In this document: piece after piece, positions 5,047 to 12,857 of the stretch
Layout of the letters: each line of letters begins with the position of its first letter
Numbering within the stretch: position 1 is the first letter of the stretch
From: Novosphingobium sp. AP12
GTDB lineage: Bacteria; Pseudomonadota; Alphaproteobacteria; Sphingomonadales; Sphingomonadaceae
DNA length: 35,922 nucleotides
Direction: 5' to 3'
NCBI RefSeq assembly: GCF_000281975.1
Contig: NZ_AKKE01000133.1
Location: 1 to 35,922 of the forward strand
The notes under the pieces: generated by a model
What the model saw: the letters and a program-made list of their open reading frames with translations, nothing else
Told to the model about the DNA's origin: nothing
Database searches by the model: none
Made by a program: the position numbers and the translations under genes

Positions 5047-6669
5047 ATGGCCAGTGCGATTTCCGCCAACCGCGCCGAGCTGCTCGCGATCGCGAATTCC
5101 GTCGCGTCGGAGAAGATGATCGACAAGTCGATCGTCATCGAGGCGATGGAAGAAGCGATTCAGAAGTCGGCCCGCAACCGTTACGGTGCCGAGAACGACA
5201 TCCGCGCGAAGCTCGACCCGCGCACCGGCGATCTGCGCCTGTGGCGCGTCGTTGAGGTCGTCGAGGAAGTCGAGGACTACTTCAAGCAGGTCGACCTCAA
5301 GCAGGCCGAAAAGCTCCAGAAGGGCGCGGCGCTGGGTGACTTCATCGTCGACCCGCTGCCCCCGGTGGACCTCGGCCGCATCGACGCGCAGTCGGCCAAG
5401 CAGGTGATCTTCCAGAAGGTCCGCGACGCCGAGCGTGACCGCCAGTACGAGGAATTCAAGGACCGCGCCGGCGAAGTCATCACCGGCGTCATCAAGTCGG
5501 TCGAGTTCGGCCACGTGATCGTCAACCTCGGCCGCGCCGAGGGCGTGATCCGCCGCGACCAGCAGATCCCGCGCGAAGCGGCCCGCGTCGGCGAGCGCGT
5601 GCGCGCCATCGTGCTGCGTGTCGAGCGCCAGAACCGCGGCCCGCAGATCTTCCTTTCCCGCGCGCACCCGGACTTCATGAAGAAGCTGTTCGCGCAGGAA
5701 GTGCCCGAAATCTACGACGGCGTCATCGAGATCAAGGCCGCCGCCCGCGACCCGGGCTCGCGCGCCAAGATCGGCGTCATCAGCAACGATTCCTCGATCG
5801 ACCCGGTCGGCGCCTGCGTTGGCATGAAGGGCAGCCGCGTCCAGGCCGTCGTGCAGGAACTCCAGGGCGAAAAGATCGACATCATCCCCTGGAGCGAGGA
5901 CACCGCGACCTTCGTCGTCAACGCGCTCCAGCCCGCGACCGTCAGCCGCGTCGTCATCGACGAGGAAGAGAGCCGTATCGAAGTGGTGGTGCCCGACGAC
6001 CAGCTGTCGCTGGCGATCGGCCGCCGCGGCCAGAACGTGCGTCTCGCCTCGCAGCTGACCGGCTCGCAGATCGACATCATGACCGAGGCCGAGTCCTCGG
6101 AGAAGCGCCAGAAGGAATTCACCGAGCGCTCGAAGATGTTCGAGGAAGAACTCGACGTCGACGAGACCCTCTCGCAGCTGCTGGTGGCCGAAGGCTTCAG
6201 TGAGCTGGAGGAAGTGGCCTACATCGACATCGCCGAACTGGCCGCGATCGAAGGCTTCGACGAGGAACTCGGCGAGGAACTGCAGAGCCGTGCCCACGAG
6301 GCGCTCGAGCGCCGCGAGGACGCTAACCGCGAGGCGCGCCGTGCGCTGGGCGTCGAGGATGCGCTGGCCGAGCTGCCGCATCTCAACGAGGCGATGCTGG
6401 TCACGCTGGGCAAGGGCGGCATCAAGACGCTCGACGACCTGGCCGACCTCGCCACCGACGAGCTCATCGCCAAGAAGCGCACCGAGCAGCGTCGCCGCGA
6501 CGGCACGGTCAACCGCCGCGCCGCGCGCGACGAGGACAAGGGCGGCGTGCTCGGCGAGTACGGCCTGAACGAAGAACAGGGCAACGAAATCATCATGGCC
6601 GCGCGCGCCCACTGGTTCGAAGACGAGCCGGTAGCAGAGGAGGCCGCCGATGCGGATTCCTCGCAATGA
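5047..6669 (+). CDS. nusA: Transcription termination/antitermination factor NusA
   Basis: A 540-aa RNA polymerase-binding factor controlling pausing, termination and antitermination. The order is N-terminal polymerase-binding domain (about 1-130, MIDKSIVIEAMEEAIQKSARNRYG), S1 domain (about 140-200, GEVITGVIKSVEFGHVIVNLG), two KH domains (about 230-345, with GACVGMKGSRVQAVV and AIGRRGQNVRLASQL) and acidic helix-hairpin-helix repeats (about 365-500). The C-terminal repeats are interrupted by a charged segment (KKRTEQRRRDGTVNRRAARDED), common in alphaproteobacteria. It overlaps ylxR by 20 bp. Confidence 0.97.
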   Translation: MASAISANRAELLAIANSVASEKMIDKSIVIEAMEEAIQKSARNRYGAENDIRAKLDPRTGDLRLWRVVEVVEEVEDYFKQVDLKQAEKLQKGAALGDFIVDPLPPVDLGRIDAQSAKQVIFQKVRDAERDRQYEEFKDRAGEVITGVIKSVEFGHVIVNLGRAEGVIRRDQQIPREAARVGERVRAIVLRVERQNRGPQIFLSRAHPDFMKKLFAQEVPEIYDGVIEIKAAARDPGSRAKIGVISNDSSIDPVGACVGMKGSRVQAVVQELQGEKIDIIPWSEDTATFVVNALQPATVSRVVIDEEESRIEVVVPDDQLSLAIGRRGQNVRLASQLTGSQIDIMTEAESSEKRQKEFTERSKMFEEELDVDETLSQLLVAEGFSELEEVAYIDIAELAAIEGFDEELGEELQSRAHEALERREDANREARRALGVEDALAELPHLNEAMLVTLGKGGIKTLDDLADLATDELIAKKRTEQRRRDGTVNRRAARDEDKGGVLGEYGLNEEQGNEIIMAARAHWFEDEPVAEEAADADSSQ

Positions 6670-7381
6670 TCGCGTAAGCTCCGACATCGACGGCGCGAAG
6701 GCGGAGAGGACCTGCATCCTCTCCGGTGGGAAAGCTGCGCGGGACGCATTCGTCCGTCTGGCGATCTCGCCGGACGGTCTCGTGCTCCCGGACGTCCACG
6801 CGCGTGCCCCCGGGCGCGGCGCGTGGATCGGCGTTTCTCGCGCAGACCTTGAAAAAGCGATCTCGAAGGGCAAACTTAAGGGAGCACTGGCGCGCGCCTA
6901 TAAAGGAGCGGCGCTCAGCATCCCCGAAGACCTCGCCGACCGGATCGAGGCTGGGCTCACCCGCTCGCTGACCGACCGGCTGGGGCTCGAACTGAAATCG
7001 GGCAAGCTGCTCATGGGATCGGACCGCATCGCGCAGAACGCGCGGGAAGGTAAGGTCGAATGGCTCGCCCACGCCGCCGACGCGAGCGAAGACGGCTCGC
7101 GCAAGCTCGACCAGGCATGGCGGGTGGGGCGCGACGAAGAAGGATCGGGTCTGCGGGGCATTCGCTTGCCTCTGGACCGAGAGACGCTGTCTGTGGCATT
7201 GGGCCGCGACAACGTCGTTCACCTGGCGCTGAACGACCGTGGATCGGCTCAACGAGTCGAATCGCAGCTACAGCGCCTCCTGCATTTCCAAGGGCAGGTC
7301 CCGTGTCGGGATTCCGGCGCGACCGACATGGATGATGGCAACGGAGCGGCACTCGATGCCGCGTCCGTGACGACGAATTGA
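6650..7381 (+). CDS. ylxR: YlxR-family RNA-binding protein (DUF448) with L7Ae-like domain
   Basis: This 243-aa protein has an N-terminal YlxR domain (about residues 18-95; ERTCILSG, VLPDVHARAPGRGAWIG) and a second domain (about 120-210; LLMGSDRIAQNAREGKV, LSVALGRDNVVHLALNDRG) resembling the ribosomal L7Ae/L30e fold. Members are nucleoid- or RNA-binding proteins almost always encoded between nusA and infB, as here. The ATG at 6650 is inside nusA but has an excellent site (GAGGAGG) 7 bp upstream, so the overlap is real. The 30 C-terminal residues are low-complexity. The exact function is not settled for this family. Confidence 0.9.
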   Translation: MRIPRNDRVSSDIDGAKAERTCILSGGKAARDAFVRLAISPDGLVLPDVHARAPGRGAWIGVSRADLEKAISKGKLKGALARAYKGAALSIPEDLADRIEAGLTRSLTDRLGLELKSGKLLMGSDRIAQNAREGKVEWLAHAADASEDGSRKLDQAWRVGRDEEGSGLRGIRLPLDRETLSVALGRDNVVHLALNDRGSAQRVESQLQRLLHFQGQVPCRDSGATDMDDGNGAALDAASVTTN

Positions 7382-7403
7382 CCGAAGGGCGAAGACGAGA
7401 ATT

Positions 7404-10196
7404 ATGAGCGAGACCGACAACAAACCGACCCTGGGCCGCAAGCCGCTTGGGCTTAAGCGCTCGGTGGAAGCGGGTGAGGTCAAGCAGACCTTCAGCCACG
7501 GCCGCACCAACAAGGTGGTGGTCGAGGTGAAGCGCCGCAAGCTGATCGGCAAGCCCGGCGAAACCGTCGAGGGGGCTCCCGCCCCGGCCGCCGCCGCGCC
7601 TGCGCCCGCTCCGGCTGCCCCGGCGCCCGCGCCGCAGCGCCCTGCGCCCGCCCCGGTCGCCAAGCGCCCCGCGCCGTCCAACGAGACCCCGCAGGAGCGC
7701 GTCGCGCGTCTTCAGCGCGAGGCCGAGGAAGATCGCCTGGCCTCCCAGGAAGAGAACAATCGCCGCGACCAGGAAGCCCGCCTGCGCGCGATCGAGGACG
7801 AGAAGCGCCGCGCCGAGGAAAGCCGCCGCGAAGCCGAAGCTGCTGCTGCAGCGGCCTCCGCGCCGGCTCCTGAAGCAACGCCCGAGCCGGCTCCGGCCGC
7901 CCAGGAAGCTGCGCCCGTAGCCGACGCGGCCCCTGCCGCGCCGGTTGCCGAAGCAGCACCCGCGGTGGAAGCGCCCGTCACGGAAGCGCCTGTCGCCAAG
8001 GCTGCCGAGCCTGCTGCCGCCGCAGTGGAAGCACCGACGCCGGTTCCCGCTCCGCGGACCTTCACGCCGGTTCCGGCCGCTCGCCGCTTCACCCCGGTGC
8101 AGCGTCCCGAGCCCCGCAAGCCCGAGCCCGCTGCTGCACCGGCTGCCGGAACGACCGAGGCTCCCGCCGCCGCCACCAGCGGTGCAGGCGCCGCTGCCAA
8201 GCGTCCCGACGCTGCCAAGAAGGGCGCCGTTCCCGCGCGCCCCGCTCCGCAGCAGGGCGGTGAACGCGGCAAGGGCGCCGGCGGCGATCGTCGCCAGTCC
8301 GGCAAGCTGACCGTGACCCGCGCGCTCAACGACGACGAGGGCGCCCGCGCCCGTTCGCTCGCCGCGCTCAAGCGTGCCCGCGAGAAGGAGCGCCGCTCCA
8401 GCTACGGCGGTCGTTCGCAGCAGCAGCGCGAGAAGCAGGTCCGCGACGTGATCGTCCCCGAGGCGATCACCGTCCAGGAACTGGCCAACCGCATGGCCGA
8501 GAAGGGCGCCGACCTCGTCAAGTCGCTCTTCAAGCTGGGCATGATGGTCACCGTCAACCAGACGATCGACCAGGACACGGCGGAGCTGCTGGTCGAGGAA
8601 TTCGGCCACAACATCCAGCGCGTGTCGGAAAGCGACGTCGACATCGACACGACGACCGACGTCGATCCCGAGGAAACGCTGAAGCCCCGCGCTCCGGTGG
8701 TCACCATCATGGGCCACGTCGACCACGGCAAGACGAGCCTGCTCGACGCTCTTCGCGGCACCGACGTGGTGCGCGGCGAAGCGGGCGGCATCACCCAGCA
8801 CATGGGCGCCTACCAGATCAAGACCAAGGGCGGCGATCTCGTCACCTTCCTTGATACCCCGGGCCACGCCGCGTTCACGCAGATGCGCATGCGCGGCGCC
8901 AACGTCACGGACATCGTGGTGCTGGTGGTGGCGGCCGACGACGGCATCATGCCGCAGACGGTCGAGGCCATCAATCACACCAAGGCCGCCGGCGTGCCGA
9001 TGATCGTGGCGATCAACAAGATCGACAAGCCCGAGGCCAATGCCCAGAAGGTGCGCGAGCGCCTGCTCGAGCACTCGATCGTGGTCGAGGAAATGTCCGG
9101 TGACGTCCAGGACGTCGAGGTTTCGGCCAAGACAGGCCTCGGCCTCGACAACCTGATCGAGAAGATCCTGCTCCAGGCCGAGCTCATGGAACTCAAGGCC
9201 AACCCCGATCGCGAGGCGGAAGCCACCGTGATCGAGGCCAAGCTCGACAAGGGCAAGGGCCCGCTGGCGACCGTTCTGGTCAACCGCGGCACCCTGAAGG
9301 TCGGCGACATCCTCGTCGTGGGCACCGAGAGCGGCCGCGTTCGCGCGATGCTCGACGACAAGGGCCGCCAGGTCAAGTCGGCTCCTCCTTCGATGCCCGT
9401 GGAGGTCCTCGGCCTCGGCGGCGTGCCGATGGCGGGTGACATGCTCACCGTGGTCGACAGCGAAGCGCGTGCCCGTGAGGTCTCGTCCTACCGTCAGGAA
9501 CAGGCGACCGCCAAGCGCACCGCCACGGCTCCGGCCAACATCGAGACGATGTTCTCGGCGCTGGCCGCCAAGCAGCAGGTCATCGAGTATCCGGTCGTGA
9601 TCAAGGGCGACGTGCAGGGTTCGGTCGAGGCAATCAACGCCGCGCTGAACAACCTGTCGAACGACGAGATCAAGGTCCGCATCCTCAGCTCCGGGGTCGG
9701 CGCGATCACCGAGTCCGACGTGACGCTGGCAGCCGCCAGCGGCGCGCCGATCGTGGGCTTCAACGTCCGCCCGAACGCCAAGGCGCGCGAGCAGCTGCAG
9801 AAGACCAAGACGCCGATGATGTACTACGACGTCATCTACGAACTGACGGCGGAAGTCGCCAAGCAGATGGCCGGCATCTGGGGTCCGGAGCGGATCGAAA
9901 CCGTCGTCGGCCGCGCCGAGGTCAAGCAGGTCTTCCCGGCCGGCAAGAAGGACAAGGCGGCGGGCCTGCTCGTCACCGACGGCTACATCCGCAAGGGCAT
10001 CAACGCCCGTCTCACGCGTCAGGACGTCATCGTTTCGAAGACGCTCATCCAGTCGCTGCGCCGCTTCAAGGACGATGTGGACGAAGTCCGCGCCGGTCTG
10101 GAGTGCGGTGTGGTCCTGGCCGACACCAACGACATCAAGCCGGGCGACATGCTCGAAGTCTTCGAGGTCACGGAGCGCGAACGCACCGTCGGCTGA
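7404..10196 (+). CDS. infB: Translation initiation factor IF-2
   Basis: A 930-aa GTPase that brings initiator tRNA to the 30S subunit. The N-terminal motif NKPTLGRKPLGLKRSVEAGEV (trimmed here) is typical of alphaproteobacterial IF-2. Residues about 55-290 form a long Ala/Pro/Glu-rich linker with a charged coiled stretch. A conserved IF2 N-domain follows (about 350-410), then the G domain with G1 GHVDHGKT (437-444), DTPGH, NKID, and C-terminal domains II-IV. The length is in the usual range for alphaproteobacteria. It ends the operon; an intrinsic terminator follows 25 bp later. Confidence 0.97.
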   Translation: MSETDNKPTLGRKPLGLKRSVEAGEVKQTFSHGRTNKVVVEVKRRKLIGKPGETVEGAPAPAAAAPAPAPAAPAPAPQRPAPAPVAKRPAPSNETPQERVARLQREAEEDRLASQEENNRRDQEARLRAIEDEKRRAEESRREAEAAAAAASAPAPEATPEPAPAAQEAAPVADAAPAAPVAEAAPAVEAPVTEAPVAKAAEPAAAAVEAPTPVPAPRTFTPVPAARRFTPVQRPEPRKPEPAAAPAAGTTEAPAAATSGAGAAAKRPDAAKKGAVPARPAPQQGGERGKGAGGDRRQSGKLTVTRALNDDEGARARSLAALKRAREKERRSSYGGRSQQQREKQVRDVIVPEAITVQELANRMAEKGADLVKSLFKLGMMVTVNQTIDQDTAELLVEEFGHNIQRVSESDVDIDTTTDVDPEETLKPRAPVVTIMGHVDHGKTSLLDALRGTDVVRGEAGGITQHMGAYQIKTKGGDLVTFLDTPGHAAFTQMRMRGANVTDIVVLVVAADDGIMPQTVEAINHTKAAGVPMIVAINKIDKPEANAQKVRERLLEHSIVVEEMSGDVQDVEVSAKTGLGLDNLIEKILLQAELMELKANPDREAEATVIEAKLDKGKGPLATVLVNRGTLKVGDILVVGTESGRVRAMLDDKGRQVKSAPPSMPVEVLGLGGVPMAGDMLTVVDSEARAREVSSYRQEQATAKRTATAPANIETMFSALAAKQQVIEYPVVIKGDVQGSVEAINAALNNLSNDEIKVRILSSGVGAITESDVTLAAASGAPIVGFNVRPNAKAREQLQKTKTPMMYYDVIYELTAEVAKQMAGIWGPERIETVVGRAEVKQVFPAGKKDKAAGLLVTDGYIRKGINARLTRQDVIVSKTLIQSLRRFKDDVDEVRAGLECGVVLADTNDIKPGDMLEVFEVTERERTVG

Positions 10197-10221
10197 GGCC
10201 ACCGGCCTGAAACAGACATGC

Positions 10222-10260
10222 GGCCATCGCCGGGGAAACCCGGCGGTGGCCTTTGTCTTT
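10222..10260 (+). terminator. Intrinsic terminator of the rimP-infB operon
   Basis: A perfect 13-bp stem (GGCCATCGCCGGG / CCCGGCGGTGGCC allowing one wobble-free alignment) with a GAAA tetraloop is followed by TTTGTCTTT. It is placed 25 bp after the infB stop. Confidence 0.88.
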
Positions 10261-10298
10261 GGTGGGCCTGAGTATCAGGAATTTAACCGCAGGCATCC

Positions 10299-10352
10299 AT
10301 GCGCGCTCGCCTATGCCTTCCCGGTCGCGACCTGCGACGGAAAGGGAGGTGA
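10299..10352 (+). CDS. Possible 17-aa leader peptide
   Basis: An ATG opens an 18-codon frame encoding MRARLCLPGRDLRRKGR. Its TGA (10350-10352) lies on the Shine-Dalgarno sequence of the next ORF, so translation of one could affect the other. There is no good ribosome site before it and such short frames arise by chance, so this is only a candidate. Confidence 0.2.
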   Translation: MRARLCLPGRDLRRKGR

Positions 10353-10358
10353 AAACGG

Positions 10359-10460
10359 ATGGACATACATACTATCGTGATTCTGGTAATCGGCGTGGCG
10401 ACCTTGGTGGTCGGCTTCGTCACCTTGATGATCAAGCTCATTGAGCCGGGTCGCAAGTAA
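10359..10460 (+). CDS. 33-aa single-helix membrane miniprotein
   Basis: This ORF is too short for most gene finders but has one of the best ribosome sites in the window (GGGAGGTG, 7-8 bp before the ATG). The product has a short polar start (MDIHT), about 22 hydrophobic residues (IVILVIGVATLVVGFVTLMIKL) and a charged end (IEPGRK). I do not recognise a family; the size and layout recall small membrane toxins of type I toxin-antitoxin systems, KdpF-like peptides or small transporter subunits. It sits alone after the infB terminator and is followed 7 bp after its stop by two matched hairpins with identical loops. Expression is inferred from the ribosome site; function is unknown. Confidence 0.6.
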   Translation: MDIHTIVILVIGVATLVVGFVTLMIKLIEPGRK

Positions 10461-10467
10461 CCGGTAA

Positions 10468-10495
10468 GGAGGCTGGCGCTGCAACGTCAGCCTCC
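10468..10495 (+). ncRNA. Structured 3' element, hairpin 1 (CTGCAA loop)
   Basis: Arms GGAGGCTGGCG and CGTCAGCCTCC pair over 11 bp (one G-U) around the loop CTGCAA. The 3' arm contains CCTCC, complementary to the GGAGG ribosome site of the 33-aa ORF. No T-run follows, so it is not a standard terminator. Confidence 0.5.
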
Positions 10496-10505
10496 GATAT
10501 GGAAA

Positions 10506-10533
10506 GAGCCCGGACGCTGCAACGCCCGGGCTC
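10506..10533 (+). ncRNA. Structured 3' element, hairpin 2 (CTGCAA loop)
   Basis: Arms GAGCCCGGACG and CGCCCGGGCTC pair over 11 bp with one mismatch, at the same stem position where hairpin 1 has a G-U. The loop is again CTGCAA closed by CG/CG. Stem length, loop and closing pairs match hairpin 1 while stem sequence differs, which implies selection on structure. The loop contains TGCA, self-complementary and able to form loop-loop contacts. Confidence 0.5.
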
Positions 10534-10601
10534 GGAAGGTCGGATGACAATTCAAACGATCGTGATCCGATGAACCTACACCCTTTGCCGGAATTTTCAA
10601 G

Positions 10602-11138
10602 ATGACCCGCTACTGCGCCTTCTTCGCTTCGATCAACGTCGGCGGTAACCGCATCACCATGGCGGACCTGCGCTATGCGTTCGAGCGCGAGGAGTTCGAG
10701 AACGTCGAGACGGTGGTCGCCAGCGGAAACGTCCTGTTCGACTTCGACGACCGGCCGACCGAGGGTCTGGAAGACCTGTTCGCGCACATGATGCTGGAGC
10801 GGTTCGACCTGAAGACTTTCGCGGCCGTGCGCAATGCCGACGAGGTCCGCGCGGCGGTGGAGGACAACCCCTTCACCGGGATCGGGCAGGACCACTACGT
10901 CCATACCCTGTTCCTCGAACGCGAGGCGGAGCGGGCGCCCTTCGACAAGCTGGTGGCGGATCATGCGGGCAGGGGGCCGGAAAAGATCGCGCTGGGGCCC
11001 CGCTCGCTCTACATCGATTACGTCGACGGAGCGGGGGCTTCGAAGCTGACGAACGCCTTCATCGAGCGGCGGCTCGGGTGCCGGGGCACGGCGCGCAATG
11101 TGCGCTCGCTGGCGCGGATACACGCCAAGATGGCATGA
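10602..11138 (+). CDS. DUF1697 family protein
   Basis: This 178-aa soluble protein opens with MTRYCAFFASINVGGNRI-MADLR, a variant of the DUF1697 start (YxALLRGINVGGxxxxxMxxLR), and continues with VVASGNVLFD, the conserved xxSGNVxF strand, and a C-terminal LTNAFIERRLGCRGTARNVRSL, matching the KLTN-xxEKxLGxxxTxRNWxTV pattern. The family is widespread but of unknown function. The gene stands alone between the 33-aa ORF and a convergent rcnB-like gene; its stop codon is inside a strong shared hairpin. Confidence 0.88.
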   Translation: MTRYCAFFASINVGGNRITMADLRYAFEREEFENVETVVASGNVLFDFDDRPTEGLEDLFAHMMLERFDLKTFAAVRNADEVRAAVEDNPFTGIGQDHYVHTLFLEREAERAPFDKLVADHAGRGPEKIALGPRSLYIDYVDGAGASKLTNAFIERRLGCRGTARNVRSLARIHAKMA

Positions 11139-11171
11139 GGGGCAGCCGCCTGATGGGCAGCCCCTCATGCC
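11132..11171. terminator. Bidirectional hairpin between convergent genes
   Basis: Arms GGCATGAGGGGC (11132-11143) and GCCCCTCATGCC (11160-11171) are perfectly complementary over 12 bp, with a further 3 pairs inside after one mismatch. It covers the DUF1697 stop and ends 7 bp from the end of the convergent gene. There is no clear T-run on either side, so termination may be weak or factor-assisted. Confidence 0.5.
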
Positions 11172-11177
11172 GCGGGG

Positions 11178-11510
11178 TTAGCGGAACATGCCCGCGGTAA
11201 CGGCCGAAACGATACCGCTGGTGATGCCGACCAGCAGCAAGTCGTTGCCCGAACGGACGTAGTGGTAGCCGCGCGGCGGCGCCTTGACGTTGCGATACTT
11301 GCGGTAGTCGACCTGCTGGTAATTGCGCGCATGGTTCCGGTCGAACCGGTCACCCTTGCGGAAGGTCTTGTAGGTCGTCGTCTTCTTGGTCACCACTGTC
11401 TTGGTCTGCCGGTGGCTGCTCTGGTGCGAAGGCTGGGCCATGGCGGGCGCGGCGACGAGGGCGGGTGCGACCACCGCGACGGCGGCGAGGACTGCGGTGA
11501 AGGTCTTCAT
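11178..11510 (-). CDS. RcnB-like exported protein
   Basis: A 110-aa protein with a signal peptide (about residues 1-25, cleavage after AMA). The mature part has a basic Thr/Lys/His-rich stretch (SHRQTKTVVTKKTTTYK), then FRKGDRFDRNHARNYQQVDYRKYRNVKAPPRGYHYV, which matches the RcnB domain (nickel/cobalt homeostasis family, periplasmic), and a final hydrophobic segment LLLVGITSGIVSAVTAG. Enterobacterial RcnB modulates Ni/Co efflux; the sphingomonad members are numerous and mostly uncharacterised, so metal specificity is not claimed. AAGGAG lies 9 bp before the ATG. Confidence 0.82.
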   Translation of the reverse strand: MKTFTAVLAAVAVVAPALVAAPAMAQPSHQSSHRQTKTVVTKKTTTYKTFRKGDRFDRNHARNYQQVDYRKYRNVKAPPRGYHYVRSGNDLLLVGITSGIVSAVTAGMFR

Positions 11511-11621
11511 TGGCGACTCCTTTTTTGTCGTGCGTTTCGATCGGGATAACGCCGGAGGGGGGCGATGGAGGCGTAATCAATTGTTGCAAATTGTCGCGGT
11601 TGACCCACATGGACCTGACGC

Positions 11622-12026
11622 ATGGCACAGCAGTTTACCCCCGAGCAGCACTCCGTCCGCCTCCTGAAGGTGGGCGAGCAGGTGCGCCACGTCATCTCCG
11701 AGATCCTCACCCGCCAGCAGGTGCGTGACGCAACGCTCAGCGCGCACACCGTCTCCGTCACGGAAGTGCGGATGACGCCGGACCTGCGCGTGGCGAACGT
11801 TTACGTGAAGCCTTTGCTGGGCGAGGACGAGGAGATCGTGCTCAAGGCCCTCCGCACGCACACGGCCTACTTCCAGCGCGAAGTGGCGCAGCGGCTCCGG
11901 CTCAAGTTCGCGGCCAAGGTCCAGTTCCGCGCCGACGAGAGCTTCGATGAGGCCAGCCGCATCGATGCGCTGCTCAACGACCCGCGCGTGAAGCGCGACC
12001 TCGAGGGTGAACCTTCCGAAGACTGA
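11622..12026 (+). CDS. rbfA: Ribosome-binding factor A
   Basis: This 134-aa KH-fold protein acts in late 30S maturation at the 16S 5' helix. Visible features are SVRLLKVGEQVRHVISEILTR near the start, VSVTEVRMTPDLRVANVYVKPL (the RbfA core) and LRLKFAAKVQFRADESFDEASRIDALL near the end. It is about the usual alphaproteobacterial length. It normally follows infB directly; here three unrelated genes separate them. It is divergent from the rcnB-like gene with 111 bp between, containing a CAATT-N6-AATTG repeat (11578-11593) that might be regulatory. Confidence 0.95.
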   Translation: MAQQFTPEQHSVRLLKVGEQVRHVISEILTRQQVRDATLSAHTVSVTEVRMTPDLRVANVYVKPLLGEDEEIVLKALRTHTAYFQREVAQRLRLKFAAKVQFRADESFDEASRIDALLNDPRVKRDLEGEPSED

Positions 12027-12119
12027 TTGGGGCGCACCGCCCGGACGATTAGCAGGGGGCCGTCTTTCGCTTCCCGTTCGGTCGGCTACCCTCGCCGCGA
12101 GAACAGCGGGAGATCGGCC

Positions 12120-12848
12120 ATGCGCGACATCGTATTCCTCCACGGCGGCGGGCAGGGCAGCTGGGTCTGGGACCAGACCATCGCCGCCATCGCCCGGCAG
12201 TCGGACGGCGCCGCCCGGTGCCTCGCCCTCGACGCGCCCGGCTGCGGGACAAAGCGCGGGGTCGACACCACGGGCTATGCGTTTGTCGATACCACCGCCG
12301 AACTGGTCGCCGACATCGAGGCAGCCGGCCTTTCCGACGTCATGCTCGTGGGCCACTCTCAGGCGGGGATGACGATCCCGCACATGGCCGAGCTGGCGCC
12401 AGCAGGGCTCATCGGCAAGCTGGTCTACGTGACCTGCTCAGCGCCGCTCGCGGGCCTGACCACGCTCGACCAGATGGGCCGTGGCCCGCGAGGTTCGAGT
12501 CCCGATGAGGTCGGCTTTCCGCCCGTCCCCGAGGCGGAGCGCTATGCGGTGATGTTCTGCAACGACATGGACGAGGCCGAGGCCGCGACGTTCCTCTCAG
12601 GGCTGGGCAAGGACGGCTGGCCCGCCAGCGCCTATGGCTGGAGCGACTGGCGCTACGACCACCTGCGCGCCATCCCCTCGAGCTACGTGATCGCCCTGCG
12701 CGACATGGCCCTGCCGGTCGAATGGCAGGAGCGCTTCGCGGACCGGCTCCACGCCCGGCGGATCACGCGGATCGACGCCGGCCATCAGGTCATGAACACG
12801 CGGCAGGAGGGCCTTGCGGAAATCCTGCTGGCCGAGGCGCGGAGTTGA
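12120..12848 (+). CDS. Alpha/beta hydrolase
   Basis: This 242-aa cytoplasmic protein starts MRDIVFLHGGGQGSWVWD, with the oxyanion HGGG motif, and has the nucleophile elbow GHSQAG with Ser80. The C-terminal RITRIDAGHQVMNTR supplies the likely catalytic His, and an Asp precedes it in the usual position. The fold and length fit esterase/hydroxynitrile-lyase-type hydrolases; the substrate cannot be inferred. The ATG at 12120 is preferred over an upstream GTG-frame extension because GGGAG is 9 bp upstream and the fold begins here. It follows rbfA by 93 bp and is convergent with the DUF1963 gene. Confidence 0.85.
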   Translation: MRDIVFLHGGGQGSWVWDQTIAAIARQSDGAARCLALDAPGCGTKRGVDTTGYAFVDTTAELVADIEAAGLSDVMLVGHSQAGMTIPHMAELAPAGLIGKLVYVTCSAPLAGLTTLDQMGRGPRGSSPDEVGFPPVPEAERYAVMFCNDMDEAEAATFLSGLGKDGWPASAYGWSDWRYDHLRAIPSSYVIALRDMALPVEWQERFADRLHARRITRIDAGHQVMNTRQEGLAEILLAEARS

Positions 12849-12857
12849 GCGCGGCGC

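Noticed and set aside
4390..10202. Very long open frames on the minus strand opposite rimP-nusA and infB
   Set aside because: These are antisense shadows produced by high GC and codon bias in strongly conserved plus-strand genes; their translations are low-complexity and match no family.
10534..10600. Antisense promoter TTGAAA-N16-TAGGTT on the minus strand downstream of the twin hairpins
   Set aside because: It would fit an antitoxin RNA, but the -10 matches only 3 of 6 bases, so it is not listed as a feature.
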